64,000 nt of DNA from Nitrosospira sp. Nl5 (GTDB lineage Bacteria; Pseudomonadota; Gammaproteobacteria; Burkholderiales; Nitrosomonadaceae), in contig NZ_FMVQ01000013.1 of the NCBI RefSeq assembly GCF_900102495.1, forward strand, positions 28,690-92,689. The letters run 5' to 3'. This document shows, piece by piece, positions 18,736 through 28,046 of the stretch. The stretch's first letter is position 1; the number at the start of each line of letters is the position of its first letter. Under the pieces are notes generated by a model, which ran no database searches, had not been told where the DNA came from, and saw only the letters and a list, made by a program, of their open reading frames with translations. Both the position numbers and the translations under genes were made by a program.

Positions 18736-18765
18736 TAAAAAACCCGGGGAGGCCGGGTTTTTTTA
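18736..18765 (-). terminator. intrinsic terminator of rpsT
   Basis: A stem AACCCGG (18741-18747) / CCGGGTT (18753-18759) is flanked by A-tracts on one side and T-tracts on the other, extending the stem by A-T pairs. On the minus strand it lies 14 bases downstream of the rpsT stop and is followed by a run of T. The symmetry means it could act in both directions. Confidence 0.85.
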
Positions 18766-18778
18766 TACGATTCGCTGA

Positions 18779-19042
18779 TCAGGCCATCGCCTTGATGGCG
18801 GCCGATAGGCGGCTCTTGTGGCGGCTAGCTTTATTCTTGTGGATGATTCCCTTGTCCGCAATCGAATCTATCGTGCCAATGGATGCCTTGAACGCCGCTT
18901 GTGCGACGGTTTTGTCGGCGGTTTCAACAGCCTTCCTCACGTGCTTGATCGCGGTGCGCAATTGGGAGCGCTGACTGGTGTTATGCTCACGTTGCTTGAC
19001 GTTTTGTCTCGCACGCTTTCTCGCTTGTGCACTATTGGCCAT
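18779..19042 (-). CDS. rpsT: 30S ribosomal protein S20
   Basis: An 87-residue highly basic protein starting [21 protein letters not shown], the standard S20 opening, and containing the conserved [16 protein letters not shown] segment near its C-terminus. S20 binds 16S rRNA early in 30S assembly. It is transcribed divergently from murJ, a common arrangement in proteobacteria, and is followed by an obvious intrinsic terminator. Confidence 0.98.
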   Translation of the reverse strand: MANSAQARKRARQNVKQREHNTSQRSQLRTAIKHVRKAVETADKTVAQAAFKASIGTIDSIADKGIIHKNKASRHKSRLSAAIKAMA

Positions 19043-19250
19043 AAAAATTCCTCAATTGACTACTACTGAAAATCTTCGAATGTTACGGATATTTTTGCCA
19101 TATTGCAAGGGGAAACAGGAGCTGAGAAGCTGATTCCCCGAGTTCAGTTGACCTGTAGTCAAGCCACGTGCGGCAGGAACCAGGGTATCTCGCCGGATTT
19201 TCTTCTGCCGACATAAATCAACTGGGATATTCAGGTTAAGATACTCGTCC

Positions 19251-20789
19251 ATGAATCTCCTCAAAGCCCTCGCCACCATCAGCGGGATGACCCTGATATC
19301 CCGCATACTGGGATTCATACGCGACGTGCTGATGGCCCGTATTTTTGGCGCCGGCATTGAAACCGATGCATTCTTCGTAGCCTTTCGCATTCCCAATCTC
19401 CTGCGCCGTCTATTTGCCGAGGGCGCATTTTCACAGGCATTTGTGCCAATACTCGCGGAATATAAAAACCGCCGCTCATCCGAGGAAACACGTGAACTGA
19501 TCAATCATGTCGCAACGCTGCTGTCGATTGCACTGTTCGTGGTTACGCTGATAGGGGTAATCGCGGCGCCCGTGGTAATTTACGTAAGCGCGCCGGGGTT
19601 TGCCGCCAGCTCGGAGAAATTCCAGCTGACGGTTGAATTGCTGCGAATTACGTTTCCTTACATCCTATTTATCTCATTGGTCTCCCTGGCGGGAGCCATA
19701 CTGAATACCCACGGTAAATTTTCCGTGCCGGCGTTAACGCCGGCGCTGTTGAACCTGTCGTTCATCGGTTGCGCCTTGTGGCTCGCGCCACTCATGAACC
19801 CGCCGGTGCTCGCGCTCGCCTGGGCAGTATTCATTGGCGGCGTATTGCAGCTCGCCTTCCAGGCGCCGTTTTTGATGCGCATCAAATTGATGCCGCGTTT
19901 ACGGCTGAAATCGCCGGATAAGGGCGCATGGCGCGTGCTTAAGCAAATGGGACCTGCAGTCTTTGGCGTCTCTATCGGCCAGATAAGCTTGCTCATCAAT
20001 ACGATATTTGCCTCATTCCTCATTACAGGCAGCGTATCGTGGCTTTACTACGCGGATCGACTGATGGAATTCCCCGCTGGTCTGTTAGGCGTGGCATTGG
20101 GAACGATATTGCTGCCGTCCTTGTCGCGCCATTATGCCGACAACAGCACCGAAGAATATTCCCGCCTGCTGGATTGGGGCTTGCGCCTGACTGTGCTGCT
20201 AACGTTGCCCGCTGCGCTGGCGCTGGCACTGCTTGCCACCCCGCTTATCGCCACACTGTTTTATCACGGCGAATTTTCGGCTAACGATGTGTGGATGACC
20301 CGTAACGCGTTAGTGGCCTACAGTGTGGGGCTGTTTGGTCTGATTCTGGTAAAAGTACTAGCTCCCGGGTTCTATGCGCGTCAGAATATCAGGACACCCG
20401 TTAAAATCGCTGTCATCACCCTTGTCGCCACCCAACTGATGAATCTCGCCTTCATCATCCCGCTGCGCCACGCCGGGTTGGCACTGGCTATTGGTCTAGG
20501 CGCATGCCTCAATGCCGGATTGCTCTACTACAAACTGCGCAGCCATCAAATCTACCAGCCTCAGCCGGGTTGGGCGGTTTTTATGGTCAAGATATTGGTG
20601 GCGCTAATTACAATGGGCAGCATGCTATGGTTTGCCTCGGGCAGCGATACATCGTGGCTGGCGGGCTCCAGTTTCGAGCGCGCGACACGGCTGACATGGG
20701 TGGTTGCAATCGGCGCAACAAGCTACTTTACGATGCTATGGCTGCTCGGTTTCCGTCTCAGGAATTTCGCCAGGAGGGGCGCGCCATGA
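19251..20789 (+). CDS. murJ: lipid II flippase MurJ
   Basis: A 512-residue MOP-superfamily membrane protein that translocates lipid II for peptidoglycan synthesis. The opening [33 protein letters not shown] and the segment [30 protein letters not shown] are signatures of MurJ/MviN. About 13-14 membrane helices can be counted by hydrophobicity. The start at ATG 19251 is fixed by the conserved N-terminus. It is divergent from rpsT. Confidence 0.96.
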   Translation: MNLLKALATISGMTLISRILGFIRDVLMARIFGAGIETDAFFVAFRIPNLLRRLFAEGAFSQAFVPILAEYKNRRSSEETRELINHVATLLSIALFVVTLIGVIAAPVVIYVSAPGFAASSEKFQLTVELLRITFPYILFISLVSLAGAILNTHGKFSVPALTPALLNLSFIGCALWLAPLMNPPVLALAWAVFIGGVLQLAFQAPFLMRIKLMPRLRLKSPDKGAWRVLKQMGPAVFGVSIGQISLLINTIFASFLITGSVSWLYYADRLMEFPAGLLGVALGTILLPSLSRHYADNSTEEYSRLLDWGLRLTVLLTLPAALALALLATPLIATLFYHGEFSANDVWMTRNALVAYSVGLFGLILVKVLAPGFYARQNIRTPVKIAVITLVATQLMNLAFIIPLRHAGLALAIGLGACLNAGLLYYKLRSHQIYQPQPGWAVFMVKILVALITMGSMLWFASGSDTSWLAGSSFERATRLTWVVAIGATSYFTMLWLLGFRLRNFARRGAP

Positions 20790-21190
20790 ATCCAAATCAG
20801 CGGCTGAAAAAACCGGAGATCACCCCTCACCGCACTACTGCTGATGCCATCACCGGGCGTCATCTTCCCCTCTGCAGCACTCCACTGATTCGCGAGCTCT
20901 TTGTCTTTGTATTACTTTGTCCTCACTCTTATGGTGCGTTCGCTACAGGACGGATTTAGCTGATGCCTTTATCGAACAGATTCGGAATTGGAGATGATGT
21001 CCTTCTAAATCTGAGATAACGTCCTTCTAAAGAAATAATAACGGGCAAAAGCAAGCATCAAGCGCCCTTGGCGCGCAAATCAGGAGAAACCCCGCTTCGC
21101 GTTAGAAAAAAACTTGCATTTTAAATTTGAATTCGCCATATAATGGCGACGTTTTGCCCTGCCAACAGCCAAAAATTAAATACCTTGAAT
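20790..21190. other. murJ-mlaA intergenic region
   Basis: About 400 bases. A 57-codon ORF beginning at ATG 20786 (overlapping the murJ stop) reaches 20959 but shows no recognisable features. Near 20995-21031 there are two direct copies of GTCCTTCTAAA, starts 22 bases apart. A probable mlaA promoter lies at 21114-21144. Nothing else stands out. Confidence 0.5.
21114..21144 (+). promoter_or_regulatory. putative sigma-70 promoter of mlaA
   Basis: TTGCAT (21114-21119) and TATAAT (21139-21144) are separated by 19 bases, a little longer than the ideal 17. The -10 box lies inside a small palindrome CGCCAT-ATA-ATGGCG (21134-21148). The region upstream is A-rich. It precedes the chosen mlaA start by about 45 bases. 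Confidence 0.5.
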
Positions 21191-22192
21191 ATGAACCGCT
21201 CCCCCCTTATCAAGTTTCCCGTCCTGGCAATGCTACTGTTGGGATTTTTTCTTAACGGTTGTGCCACGACTAATAAGAGCAAGAGCGCTAAAGAGAACCC
21301 AGCCACCAACACGAACGCCGCAACTGACCCGAGCACGCCGACGGATCCGGGCACCACAGTTAATACAAGCGCTCCGGTTAATACAAACGGCACGGTTAAT
21401 ACAAGTGCTCCAACCAACGTAACCGCTTCGGCTAATACGGCCGCCCCATCCGGTAGCAGCGATACAATCAATAATCAAAAAGGTCCACAGGAATCATTTA
21501 GTGGTCCCGTATTCAAGAATGCCGCTCCGACCGCTTATCCACCCTATAATAAAAAAGACCCGTGGGAGCCGATGAATCGCGCGGTATTCAAGTTTAACGA
21601 ATCGGTTGACGATTACGTATTCAGGCCGGTGGCCACGGGCTATAAAACAGTGATGCCCGTTCCCATCCAAATGATAATCGGCAACGTTTATTCCAACGTC
21701 AATGATATTCCCGTGACACTCAATAATCTGCTGCAATTCAAATTCCACGAAGCACTGCGGAGCAGCATGCGGGTGGTCGTCAACACCTCCTTTGGTCTGG
21801 GAGGCATAATCGATCTGGCCAGCGACATTGGCCTGGAAAAGCGCGATGAAGATTTCGGACAAACCTTGGGGTATCACGGTGTCGCGAGCGGACCGTATGT
21901 TGTGCTGCCCTTTCTCGGGCCCAGCTCGACTCGCGATGCCGGTGGCCGTGTATTGGACATTGCCGCCGACCCTGTTTTTGTGGGTAGCTTCTTTGTAGCC
22001 CCCTTTATAGGCCCCATCGTCGGGGGAACCAGAGCCATCGATACACGCGCCGGATTGCTGAAATCCGAAAAAACGCTGGATGAGGCCGCGCTGGATAAAT
22101 ATGAATTCGTGCGGGATGCATATCTCCAAAGGCGGCGTAGTCTGGTACATGACGGCAACCCGCCCAAGAGCAAGGATGATGACGCCGATTGA
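21191..22192 (+). CDS. mlaA: MlaA family outer-membrane lipoprotein
   Basis: A 333-residue lipoprotein. The start at ATG 21191 gives a signal peptide with lipobox LNGC (FFLNGCATTNK; lipidated Cys about residue 22). A low-complexity Asn/Thr/Pro/Ala linker follows (about residues 35-95), built partly of repeated VNTSAP/VNTNG units. The MlaA domain then begins DPWEPMNRAVFKFNESVDDYV and includes LGGIIDLASDIGL and FGQTLGYHGV. MlaA removes mislocalised phospholipids from the outer leaflet and passes them to the MlaC/MlaFEDB system. The other mla genes are not in the window. The extended linker makes it longer than the usual ~250 residues. Confidence 0.92.
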   Translation: MNRSPLIKFPVLAMLLLGFFLNGCATTNKSKSAKENPATNTNAATDPSTPTDPGTTVNTSAPVNTNGTVNTSAPTNVTASANTAAPSGSSDTINNQKGPQESFSGPVFKNAAPTAYPPYNKKDPWEPMNRAVFKFNESVDDYVFRPVATGYKTVMPVPIQMIIGNVYSNVNDIPVTLNNLLQFKFHEALRSSMRVVVNTSFGLGGIIDLASDIGLEKRDEDFGQTLGYHGVASGPYVVLPFLGPSSTRDAGGRVLDIAADPVFVGSFFVAPFIGPIVGGTRAIDTRAGLLKSEKTLDEAALDKYEFVRDAYLQRRRSLVHDGNPPKSKDDDAD

Positions 22193-22437
22193 GGGACGGC
22201 ATATTACAAGAAATCGCCGGACTTCTTCTCTTAGATAATCCCGGGAGTGTTCGGTTACTGCCTCCGACTTTCATTCGATAAACATCGCAAATTAACTCAC
22301 GGGGGAGAAGTATACCCGTGATTGCCCCAGCTCTTCAAAATCCGAATCAAGCTCCTTCCCTCTGAACAATATCCAAAAGAAAGCAGGGGCGGTACTCCGC
22401 TCCTGCTAGTCAGGTACCGGGAACGAACTGCAACGCA

Positions 22438-23319
22438 TCAGGGCATTGCACGTAGTGCCGCGATACGCACCTCAAGCGGCGGATGTGACATGAACAAGCC
22501 CTTGAGGCTGCCGCCGCCTCCGGAAATCCCGAATGCCTCCATGCGATCCGGCAACTGCGACGGTTGATGCTGTTGTTTCAGGCGTTCCAGCGCGGCGATC
22601 ATTTTGTTGCGGCCCGCCAACTGAGCTCCGCCCGCATCGGCGCGGAATTCACGCTGGCGGCTGAACCACATGACTATCATGCTGGCAAGTATTCCCAACA
22701 CCATTTGTGCCACCAGGGTAGTGATCAGAAAAGCCGGGCCATGTTCCCGTTCGGTTTTGAATACAACCCTGTCCACAAAATGTCCGATGACTCTCGACAG
22801 AAAAATCACGAACGTGTTGACCACGCCCTGAATCAGTGCAAGAGTCACCATGTCGCCGTTAGCGACGTGACTCATTTCGTGCGCCAGCACCCCTTCGATT
22901 TCATCTTTTTGCATGTTACGAAGCAGTCCAGTGCTTACAGCCACCAACGCCTCGTTGCGGTTCATACCAGTGGCGAAGGCATTCACGTCGGGCGCATCGT
23001 AAATCGCCACTTCCGGCATGCCAACCCCGACAAGATCGGCCTGGCGGCGGACAGTCTCTACCAGCCAGCGCTCGGTTGGATCGGACGGCTGCTCGATGAC
23101 CACCGCGCCTGTCATGCGCTTTGCGGTCCACTTGGACATGGCAAGGGAAATCAGCGAACCGCCAAAACCGATCACACCGGCCAGGATAAGCAGTGAATTA
23201 AAGTCTATGCCGATACCCTCGGCATCCAGCATCCGATCTACGCCCAGCAGGCGCAGCGTAATGCTCAGCACCAGCAAAATTGCCAGATTTGTGATGATAA
23301 AGAGGAAGATTCGTTTCAT
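22438..23319 (-). CDS. htpX: protease HtpX
   Basis: A 293-residue inner-membrane zinc metalloprotease of family M48B, involved in quality control of membrane proteins. The metal motif is HEMSH in [17 protein letters not shown], and [16 protein letters not shown] supplies the third ligand Glu. Two N-terminal helices ([19 protein letters not shown] and [19 protein letters not shown]) and two further ones near residues 155-210 are seen. The start at 23319 ([13 protein letters not shown]) is chosen over the longer frame to 23406 because it matches the family N-terminus. Confidence 0.95.
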   Translation of the reverse strand: MKRIFLFIITNLAILLVLSITLRLLGVDRMLDAEGIGIDFNSLLILAGVIGFGGSLISLAMSKWTAKRMTGAVVIEQPSDPTERWLVETVRRQADLVGVGMPEVAIYDAPDVNAFATGMNRNEALVAVSTGLLRNMQKDEIEGVLAHEMSHVANGDMVTLALIQGVVNTFVIFLSRVIGHFVDRVVFKTEREHGPAFLITTLVAQMVLGILASMIVMWFSRQREFRADAGGAQLAGRNKMIAALERLKQQHQPSQLPDRMEAFGISGGGGSLKGLFMSHPPLEVRIAALRAMP

Positions 23320-23501
23320 AGGTGTGTTCCCGTCGCCTCGAAAAAAGTAGATTGTAGATAAGGCCGCAAGTTCAGATTTCAAGAGCGACAGATCGTTTGC
23401 CTGCAAAAATAGCGCTGTGTTTTTTCATTCGTGCCCGGAGTACTCAGACGATTTCACCCGGATGGTTTACTTATTTCTAAAAGGGAAGGCAACACACATA
23501 G

Positions 23502-24008
23502 TTACGGGCGTCGTTGGGGCCGATGGCGCTTGGCAAGCAAAGCGTAAACGCCACAACCGGCAAAAACGATAAAAAAAATTGCCGACCAATCGGGAAGAGT
23601 GAGTAACGCAAACTTCCAGGTTACATCGGCGCAATCTCCATTTGCTTCAAACATGCTGGGCCACCATCTGGCGAGCGGCAAGGCATTCAAGAACTTCTCT
23701 TCCGGACTGATACCGCATTCGAATGCTTCGGGATAGCGCACGAGCCAGGCTTGACGCAACGCAACGGCCGCGCCGAGGAATGCGGAGACGGTTATCAGGC
23801 CGCCGTAAATCCGGCGGCCTGATACCCCTGGAGCGTGAAGAAACGCCAATAGCGCAGCAAACCCCGTCAGCCAGTATGCGATACGCTGCACGACACAAAG
23901 TGGGCAGGGCAGCAAATTTTTTACCAACTGGAGGTAGAGCGCGTAGCTGACCAGGCTGGCGCAACCTAGAAATATCAACAGAAAAATCGCTCTGATTCCC
24001 GGCTTCAT
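23502..24008 (-). CDS. dsbB: disulfide bond formation protein B
   Basis: A 168-residue inner-membrane quinone reductase that reoxidises DsbA. Four membrane helices are visible. The first periplasmic loop carries the redox pair CPLC in LVKNLLPCPLCVVQRIAYWL, and the second loop has the other pair (AFECGISP and NGDCADVTW). DsbA is not in the window. ATG 24008 is followed directly upstream by the inverted-repeat element at 24018, whose left arm begins 10 bases before the start codon. Confidence 0.92.
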   Translation of the reverse strand: MKPGIRAIFLLIFLGCASLVSYALYLQLVKNLLPCPLCVVQRIAYWLTGFAALLAFLHAPGVSGRRIYGGLITVSAFLGAAVALRQAWLVRYPEAFECGISPEEKFLNALPLARWWPSMFEANGDCADVTWKFALLTLPDWSAIFFIVFAGCGVYALLAKRHRPQRRP

Positions 24009-24017
24009 CGAGTGATT

Positions 24018-24357
24018 ATCCCAGATAATCCATTAGGACACGAGATGACGGTGAGGCAGGTTGCGAGTCAGTTTTGTCGGTTGGGAGAAAAGTCCATAGC
24101 TGGTCTGTGGACGTGGGCAAGCGGCGAAAATGGCCGCAAACAGACCGCCAATGATATGCTTCGCAATTGGTTGGATTAATAAAAGCAATGGATTTTTGTG
24201 TCAGGCTAGGCGCAAACCACAGCGATAGCCGAACCTATCGCGAGGATTTGCAACGACGCATGACGCGAAAAGCCGCGCTTTTAGGTTCAATCAATTGCGA
24301 AGCACACCACTAGCACCCGGGTAGGCTCGCAGAGCCGCCTGATGGATTATCTGGGAT
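24018..24357. repeat. nested inverted-repeat element between dsbB and the methyltransferase gene
   Basis: The 360-base gap is almost entirely a structured element. The outer arms, 24018-24037 (ATCCCAGATAATCCATTAGG) and 24338-24357, are inverted with one mismatch in 20. Inside, 24157-24169 and 24292-24304 are a perfect 13-bp inverted pair (TGCTTCGCAATTG), with imperfect pairing continuing inward. The centre holds a hairpin, GCGATAG (24222-24228) / CTATCGC (24235-24241), bracketed by GCAAA/TTTGC. The middle and inner repeats share a centre near 24231. There is no ORF. It resembles a non-autonomous mobile element or a BIME-like repeat; its ends differ from the element at 13.8 and 37.5 kb. Confidence 0.65.
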
Positions 24358-24368
24358 TTAAATGGCTA

Positions 24369-25550
24369 TCAGGATTTGGTCGGCTGAGGAACGTTGCCTT
24401 GCCTCACCCTCCTCATCCCGCCCGCCACCATTTTGTATTCCAGTAAACGGCATTCCAGCGCACCGTTGAACAAGGGAGTACGACGCGATGCATTTAAACG
24501 TATCAACTTTGGCAGAAGCGGATCAGCCGTAAAAATGTAAGCTTCCCAGCCACTGAATCTTTTCTTCAGAACGTCCCCCAATTTGGGATAGAACTCCGTA
24601 AGCGCTTGCTGCTCACCTATACGTACCCCGTAGGGAGGATTGGTGACAAGGAAGCCGAAGGGAGCAGGGGCGGAAATTTCCAGTACATTCGCCTGCTTCA
24701 GTGTGAGGATTTCAGAAAATCCAGCGGCAGATAAATTTGCACGTGCGGCGGCCAAAACATCCCCGTACAGATCGCTCCCGAATATAGGTTGCGGCGTTTT
24801 TGGTTTTTGCCGCGCTATCGCAGTTTTCCGCAGCTGATCCCATAACGCTTTATCAAATTTCGTCAGTTTCTCAAAGGCGAAACCGCGCTCCAATCCGGGT
24901 GCGATATTTAACGAGATTTGCGCCGCTTCAAGCAGGAATGTGCCACTGCCGCACATGGGGTCAAGTAGCGGAATACCCGGTTGCCAGCCGGTCAAGCGTA
25001 AAATTCCGGCTGCCAGGTTTTCCCGTATTGGAGCTTCTCCAGCCCTTTCTCTTAAACCGCGTTTGAACAACGCCTCACCAGAGGTGTCCAGATACAAGGA
25101 AAATTTCCAGGCGTCGAGAAAACCGTGGATGCGGATATCCGGCCGCGCCGTATCCACACTCGGGCGGCGGGCGGTAATCTCGCGGAATTTGTCGCAGACC
25201 GCATCCTTGATTTTGAGTGTGACAAAATCGAGACTGCGTAGTGGACACTTGATAGCGGCCACGTTAACTCGAATCGTGAGGGCCGGGGTAAACCACTCGT
25301 TCCATGGCAACGCGCGAGCGATATTATATACATCGGCCTCACTTGCGTAGGGCTGGGTTGCAACCTGCCAAAGAATGCGACTGGCAATACGGCTTTCCAG
25401 ATTAGCTCGATAGCAAACGCGCCAATCGCCCTGAAATTGCACTCCGCCATCGCGCCCCTGCACGGAGGACGCGCCGAGTTGCTCCAGTTCAGCAGCCAAT
25501 ATAGGCTCCAGTCCACGCGGGCAAGGAGCAAAAAAACAATGACGCGTCAC
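24369..25550 (-). CDS. THUMP-domain rRNA (guanine-N2-) methyltransferase, RlmL N-part type
   Basis: A 393-residue class I methyltransferase. The N-terminus (CFFAPCPRGLEPILAAELEQLGA) and the following THUMP domain (to about residue 160) bind RNA. The catalytic domain has the SAM loop LLDPMCGSGTFLLEAA and the amino-methylating motif NPPYG (VTNPPYGVRIG). It corresponds to the N-terminal half of RlmKL, which modifies G2445 of 23S rRNA; the separate RlmK half is absent here, as is usual for the single-domain form. The stop lies about 10 bases from the outer arm of the inverted-repeat element. Confidence 0.88.
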   Translation of the reverse strand: MTRHCFFAPCPRGLEPILAAELEQLGASSVQGRDGGVQFQGDWRVCYRANLESRIASRILWQVATQPYASEADVYNIARALPWNEWFTPALTIRVNVAAIKCPLRSLDFVTLKIKDAVCDKFREITARRPSVDTARPDIRIHGFLDAWKFSLYLDTSGEALFKRGLRERAGEAPIRENLAAGILRLTGWQPGIPLLDPMCGSGTFLLEAAQISLNIAPGLERGFAFEKLTKFDKALWDQLRKTAIARQKPKTPQPIFGSDLYGDVLAAARANLSAAGFSEILTLKQANVLEISAPAPFGFLVTNPPYGVRIGEQQALTEFYPKLGDVLKKRFSGWEAYIFTADPLLPKLIRLNASRRTPLFNGALECRLLEYKMVAGGMRRVRQGNVPQPTKS

Positions 25551-25602
25551 CGATGCAATGAAACGGAGGCTACAACAATGGTCATGGCGATACTGTGCCG
25601 GC

Positions 25603-25977
25603 TTACTTTACGGACCATGCCGCATAGGCAAGTATCGCCCATGCGGTCAGAAATGCAACGCCTCCGAGGGGCGTAATCGCACCAAGCCCACGTATTCCCG
25701 TCAGGCTCAGCGCGTACAGGCTAACGGAAAACAGGATAATTCCTGCGAGCATCAACCAGCCCGACACCGCCACCAATCTCGACTTAGGGAAGTACAGCAA
25801 CACCAGGCCGACAGCGACGAGACCCAGCGCGTGATAGAAATGATATTGCACGCCGGTCTGGTATACGGCAAGCATATCGGTAGTAAGCCTTTGCTTCAGG
25901 CCATGCGCACCGAAAGCGCCAAGCGCAACGCACAGAAAGGCGTTGACAGCACCGAGCATGAGGAAGGTTCTTGGCAT
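25603..25977 (-). CDS. DUF423 small membrane protein
   Basis: A 124-residue membrane protein with four hydrophobic helices (about residues 5-25, 45-62, 70-90 and 98-120). The opening FLMLGAVNAFLCVALGAFGAHGLK, with its GAFGAHGL motif, identifies DUF423 (E. coli YgdD). Function unknown. It lies 52 bases upstream of the methyltransferase gene on the same strand and may share its transcript. Confidence 0.9.
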   Translation of the reverse strand: MPRTFLMLGAVNAFLCVALGAFGAHGLKQRLTTDMLAVYQTGVQYHFYHALGLVAVGLVLLYFPKSRLVAVSGWLMLAGIILFSVSLYALSLTGIRGLGAITPLGGVAFLTAWAILAYAAWSVK

Positions 25978-26384
25978 TGAGGATAGTTTTCCTGACGAAG
26001 AGGACTAAATAAGACGCGATAGCTTCGGGAACCACGTCGGGTTTACGCCGAAAAATCGCAATGGGTATAGCGCGTTGACATCGGCGTACGCCACCATCCC
26101 AAGTCTGCATCACCCCCACCCAAATGTCCACAATGATTGCGAACTTTTTACAGCCGCGCCGATACAACGCTATTTGTCCAGCAAGAAAACTGTGAACTTC
26201 GCCATTCCGGCTTGACCCGGAATCCAGTCAAAACCGCTAGCTGCGTAGCTGCTCGGATACGGCGAGATATCGGTTTCAGAAAACATCAGATTTGTACCGT
26301 TGCCAGTCCGATCAATGGCGAGGAGGCATCGTTACGCATATCAACGACGAGCGTCTGGTAGCGACGATAGGATAGGCATTTTAA
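25978..26384. other. intergenic region upstream of DUF423
   Basis: About 400 bases between the xseA stop and the DUF423 start, both on the minus strand. It holds the REP-like hairpin at 26204-26223. ORFs crossing it run into neighbouring genes in other frames and are not convincing. No other signal was seen. Confidence 0.5.
26204..26223. repeat. REP-like palindrome
   Basis: ATTCCGG (26204-26210) and CCGGAAT (26217-26223) form a 7-bp stem with loop CTTGAC, followed by CCAGT. The sequence CATTCCGGCTTGACCCGGAA resembles short dispersed repeats common in many proteobacterial genomes. Only one copy is in this window. Confidence 0.55.
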
Positions 26385-27728
26385 CTATCCTCCCTTCTCG
26401 GTGACGCTCGCCCTGCTCCATCCGTTGGCAAATGTCACGCGAATCGTATCGCCAATGCCAATCTGATCGCTATTCCTCAGTATGGCGCCATCAGCGGTAT
26501 GGGCGATACTGTAGCCGCGCTCCAATACTGCCGCGGGGTTAAGATGGACAAGATTTGCTTGCTGGCGCTGCAAGCCTGTTACAAGCGTCTGAATGGAGCC
26601 GGCAAAGGCGCGGCGCAGGCGCAAATCCAGCTCATGCTGGCGTTCGATCAACCGGGAAATATCGGGACTGGCAACCGTTACGCGCTGCTTCAGTTCGCGC
26701 AAACGCCAATACCTGCTTTCGGAATTCCGCTGCCAGGAACCAGCCAGCCGTTCGCGTAAACGCTGAAGGTGTGCTAGCTGTTCATCAATCCGTGCGTGAG
26801 GATGTATCAAACGACATGCAAGCATATCGGTATTTTGCATGCGGGTTTCATTACTTTGCCGCATGGCGCGCTGGATGCGGCCGTGCAGAGCTTTCGCGCG
26901 ATGCAATAATTCTTCGCTATCCGGACAGACGAATTGGGATGCGCCGGTTGGCGTGGGCGCGCGAATATCAGCGACAAAATCAGCGATGGTGAAATCGGTT
27001 TCATGACCTATGCCACTGATTAGAGGAATAGAGCAGGCGGCAATCGCCCGCGCCACAACCTCTTCGTTAAATGCCCACAGATCCTCGATACTGCCACCGC
27101 CGCGACACAGAATCAGCACATCGCACTCGGCGCGGCTTACAGCCTTTTGAATGGCAGCCGCTATTTTTACTGCTGCACCGGTACCTTGAACCGCTGTAGG
27201 ATAAATGACCACCGGCAGAGAAGGCATGCGCCGCTGCAATGTGGACAGGACGTCATGCAATGCGGCCGCGGCCGGGGAAGTGATAATACCGATCTGTTTT
27301 GGAAACGACGGCAACGGCTTTTTGCGGTCAGTATCAAACAGTCCTTCCTTCCCCAGTCTGGCCCTGAGTTGCTCGAAAGCCTCGAACAATGTGCCCAGTC
27401 CGACCCGGCGAATAGTCTCAACGCTCAGTTGAAAGTCTCCACGGGTTTGGTACAACGTTACCAGCGCGCGAACCTCCACCTGCATACCATCCCTGGGCTG
27501 CCAATCCAGATATTGGTTCTTATCCCGGAACATGACGCAGCGAACCTGAGCGTTTGCGTCTTTGAGAGAAAAATACCAGTGGCCTGACCCGTAGCACTTG
27601 ATGTTTGAAATTTCCCCGCTCACCCATAACAGTGGGAAGGCCTGCTCCAGCAAGTCTTTGGCGCTACGGTTTAATTCGCTCACGCTCAAGACCGCGCGAA
27701 CGATTTCCATTTCCATGAGAAAATTCAT
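26385..27728 (-). CDS. xseA: exodeoxyribonuclease VII large subunit
   Basis: A 447-residue XseA. The N-terminal OB-fold (LWVSGEISNIKCYGSGHWYFSLKDA) is followed by the catalytic domain (IGIITSPAAAALHDVLSTLQRRMP, then ILCRGGGSIEDLWAFNEEVVARAI and SGIGHETDFTIADFVADIRAPTPTGA), a long coiled coil (about 275-390) and the C-terminal VLERGYSIAHTADGAIL segment. With XseB it degrades single-stranded DNA in both directions; xseB is elsewhere. Three in-frame ATGs lie within the first seven codons (27728, 27716, 27710), so the exact start is uncertain. Confidence 0.95.
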   Translation of the reverse strand: MNFLMEMEIVRAVLSVSELNRSAKDLLEQAFPLLWVSGEISNIKCYGSGHWYFSLKDANAQVRCVMFRDKNQYLDWQPRDGMQVEVRALVTLYQTRGDFQLSVETIRRVGLGTLFEAFEQLRARLGKEGLFDTDRKKPLPSFPKQIGIITSPAAAALHDVLSTLQRRMPSLPVVIYPTAVQGTGAAVKIAAAIQKAVSRAECDVLILCRGGGSIEDLWAFNEEVVARAIAACSIPLISGIGHETDFTIADFVADIRAPTPTGASQFVCPDSEELLHRAKALHGRIQRAMRQSNETRMQNTDMLACRLIHPHARIDEQLAHLQRLRERLAGSWQRNSESRYWRLRELKQRVTVASPDISRLIERQHELDLRLRRAFAGSIQTLVTGLQRQQANLVHLNPAAVLERGYSIAHTADGAILRNSDQIGIGDTIRVTFANGWSRASVTEKGG

Positions 27729-28046
27729 CTTGACATTCTACAGTAATCCACACTTGTCACAAAAATCGCATAATCGAATCCCGCAAACCCGCATGTATCC
27801 TAGATATGCACATAACCTGCTGTTTTTAAGCGGATCTTTTGAAAGTGCAAAAATTAGTCTAATCAGAAAATACTGTTATGGGAGGACGACTTAATGCCTC
27901 TATCTGCAAACTGCCCACAAACTTATCCACAGCAACTGTGGACAAGAAAATACTTCCCTTATAACGCCTTATCCTTGCTGAAAATATGTGGGCAAGATAC
28001 ATTACGGCTCTAGTCCGTATCAAAAAATTACTAGGGAGAACGTAAT
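27729..28046. other. xseA-exbB2 divergent intergenic region
   Basis: A 318-base, A/T-rich region between divergent genes. It contains the inverted DnaA-box-like pair at 27922-27946. Promoters for both directions must lie here, but no single -35/-10 pair is clearly best. The exbB2 ribosome binding site is AGGGAG at about 28032-28037. Confidence 0.5.
27922..27946. promoter_or_regulatory. inverted pair of DnaA-box-like sites
   Basis: TTATCCACA (27923-27931) is an exact match to the high-affinity DnaA box, and 27937-27945 read on the minus strand is TTGTCCACA, one base different. The two face each other as an 11-bp inverted repeat with a 3-base spacer (CTTATCCACAG ... CTGTGGACAAG). Such sites can bind DnaA as a transcription factor. 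The context does not look like oriC, because dnaA/dnaN are absent. Confidence 0.5.

Noticed and set aside
18582..18974. 130-codon plus-strand ORF
   Set aside because: It crosses the rpsT terminator and runs antisense to rpsT.
20786..20959. 57-codon ORF overlapping the murJ stop codon
   Set aside because: The ATGA overlap is suggestive, but there is no ribosome site, no domain and poor composition; kept only as a note in the intergenic entry.
25437..25980. Plus-strand ORFs opposite the methyltransferase start and DUF423
   Set aside because: Antisense shadows of two well-recognised genes.
27729..28046. Possible replication origin because of the DnaA boxes
   Set aside because: Only two boxes, no DUE-like repeats and no dnaA, dnaN, gyrB, parA or rpmH nearby.
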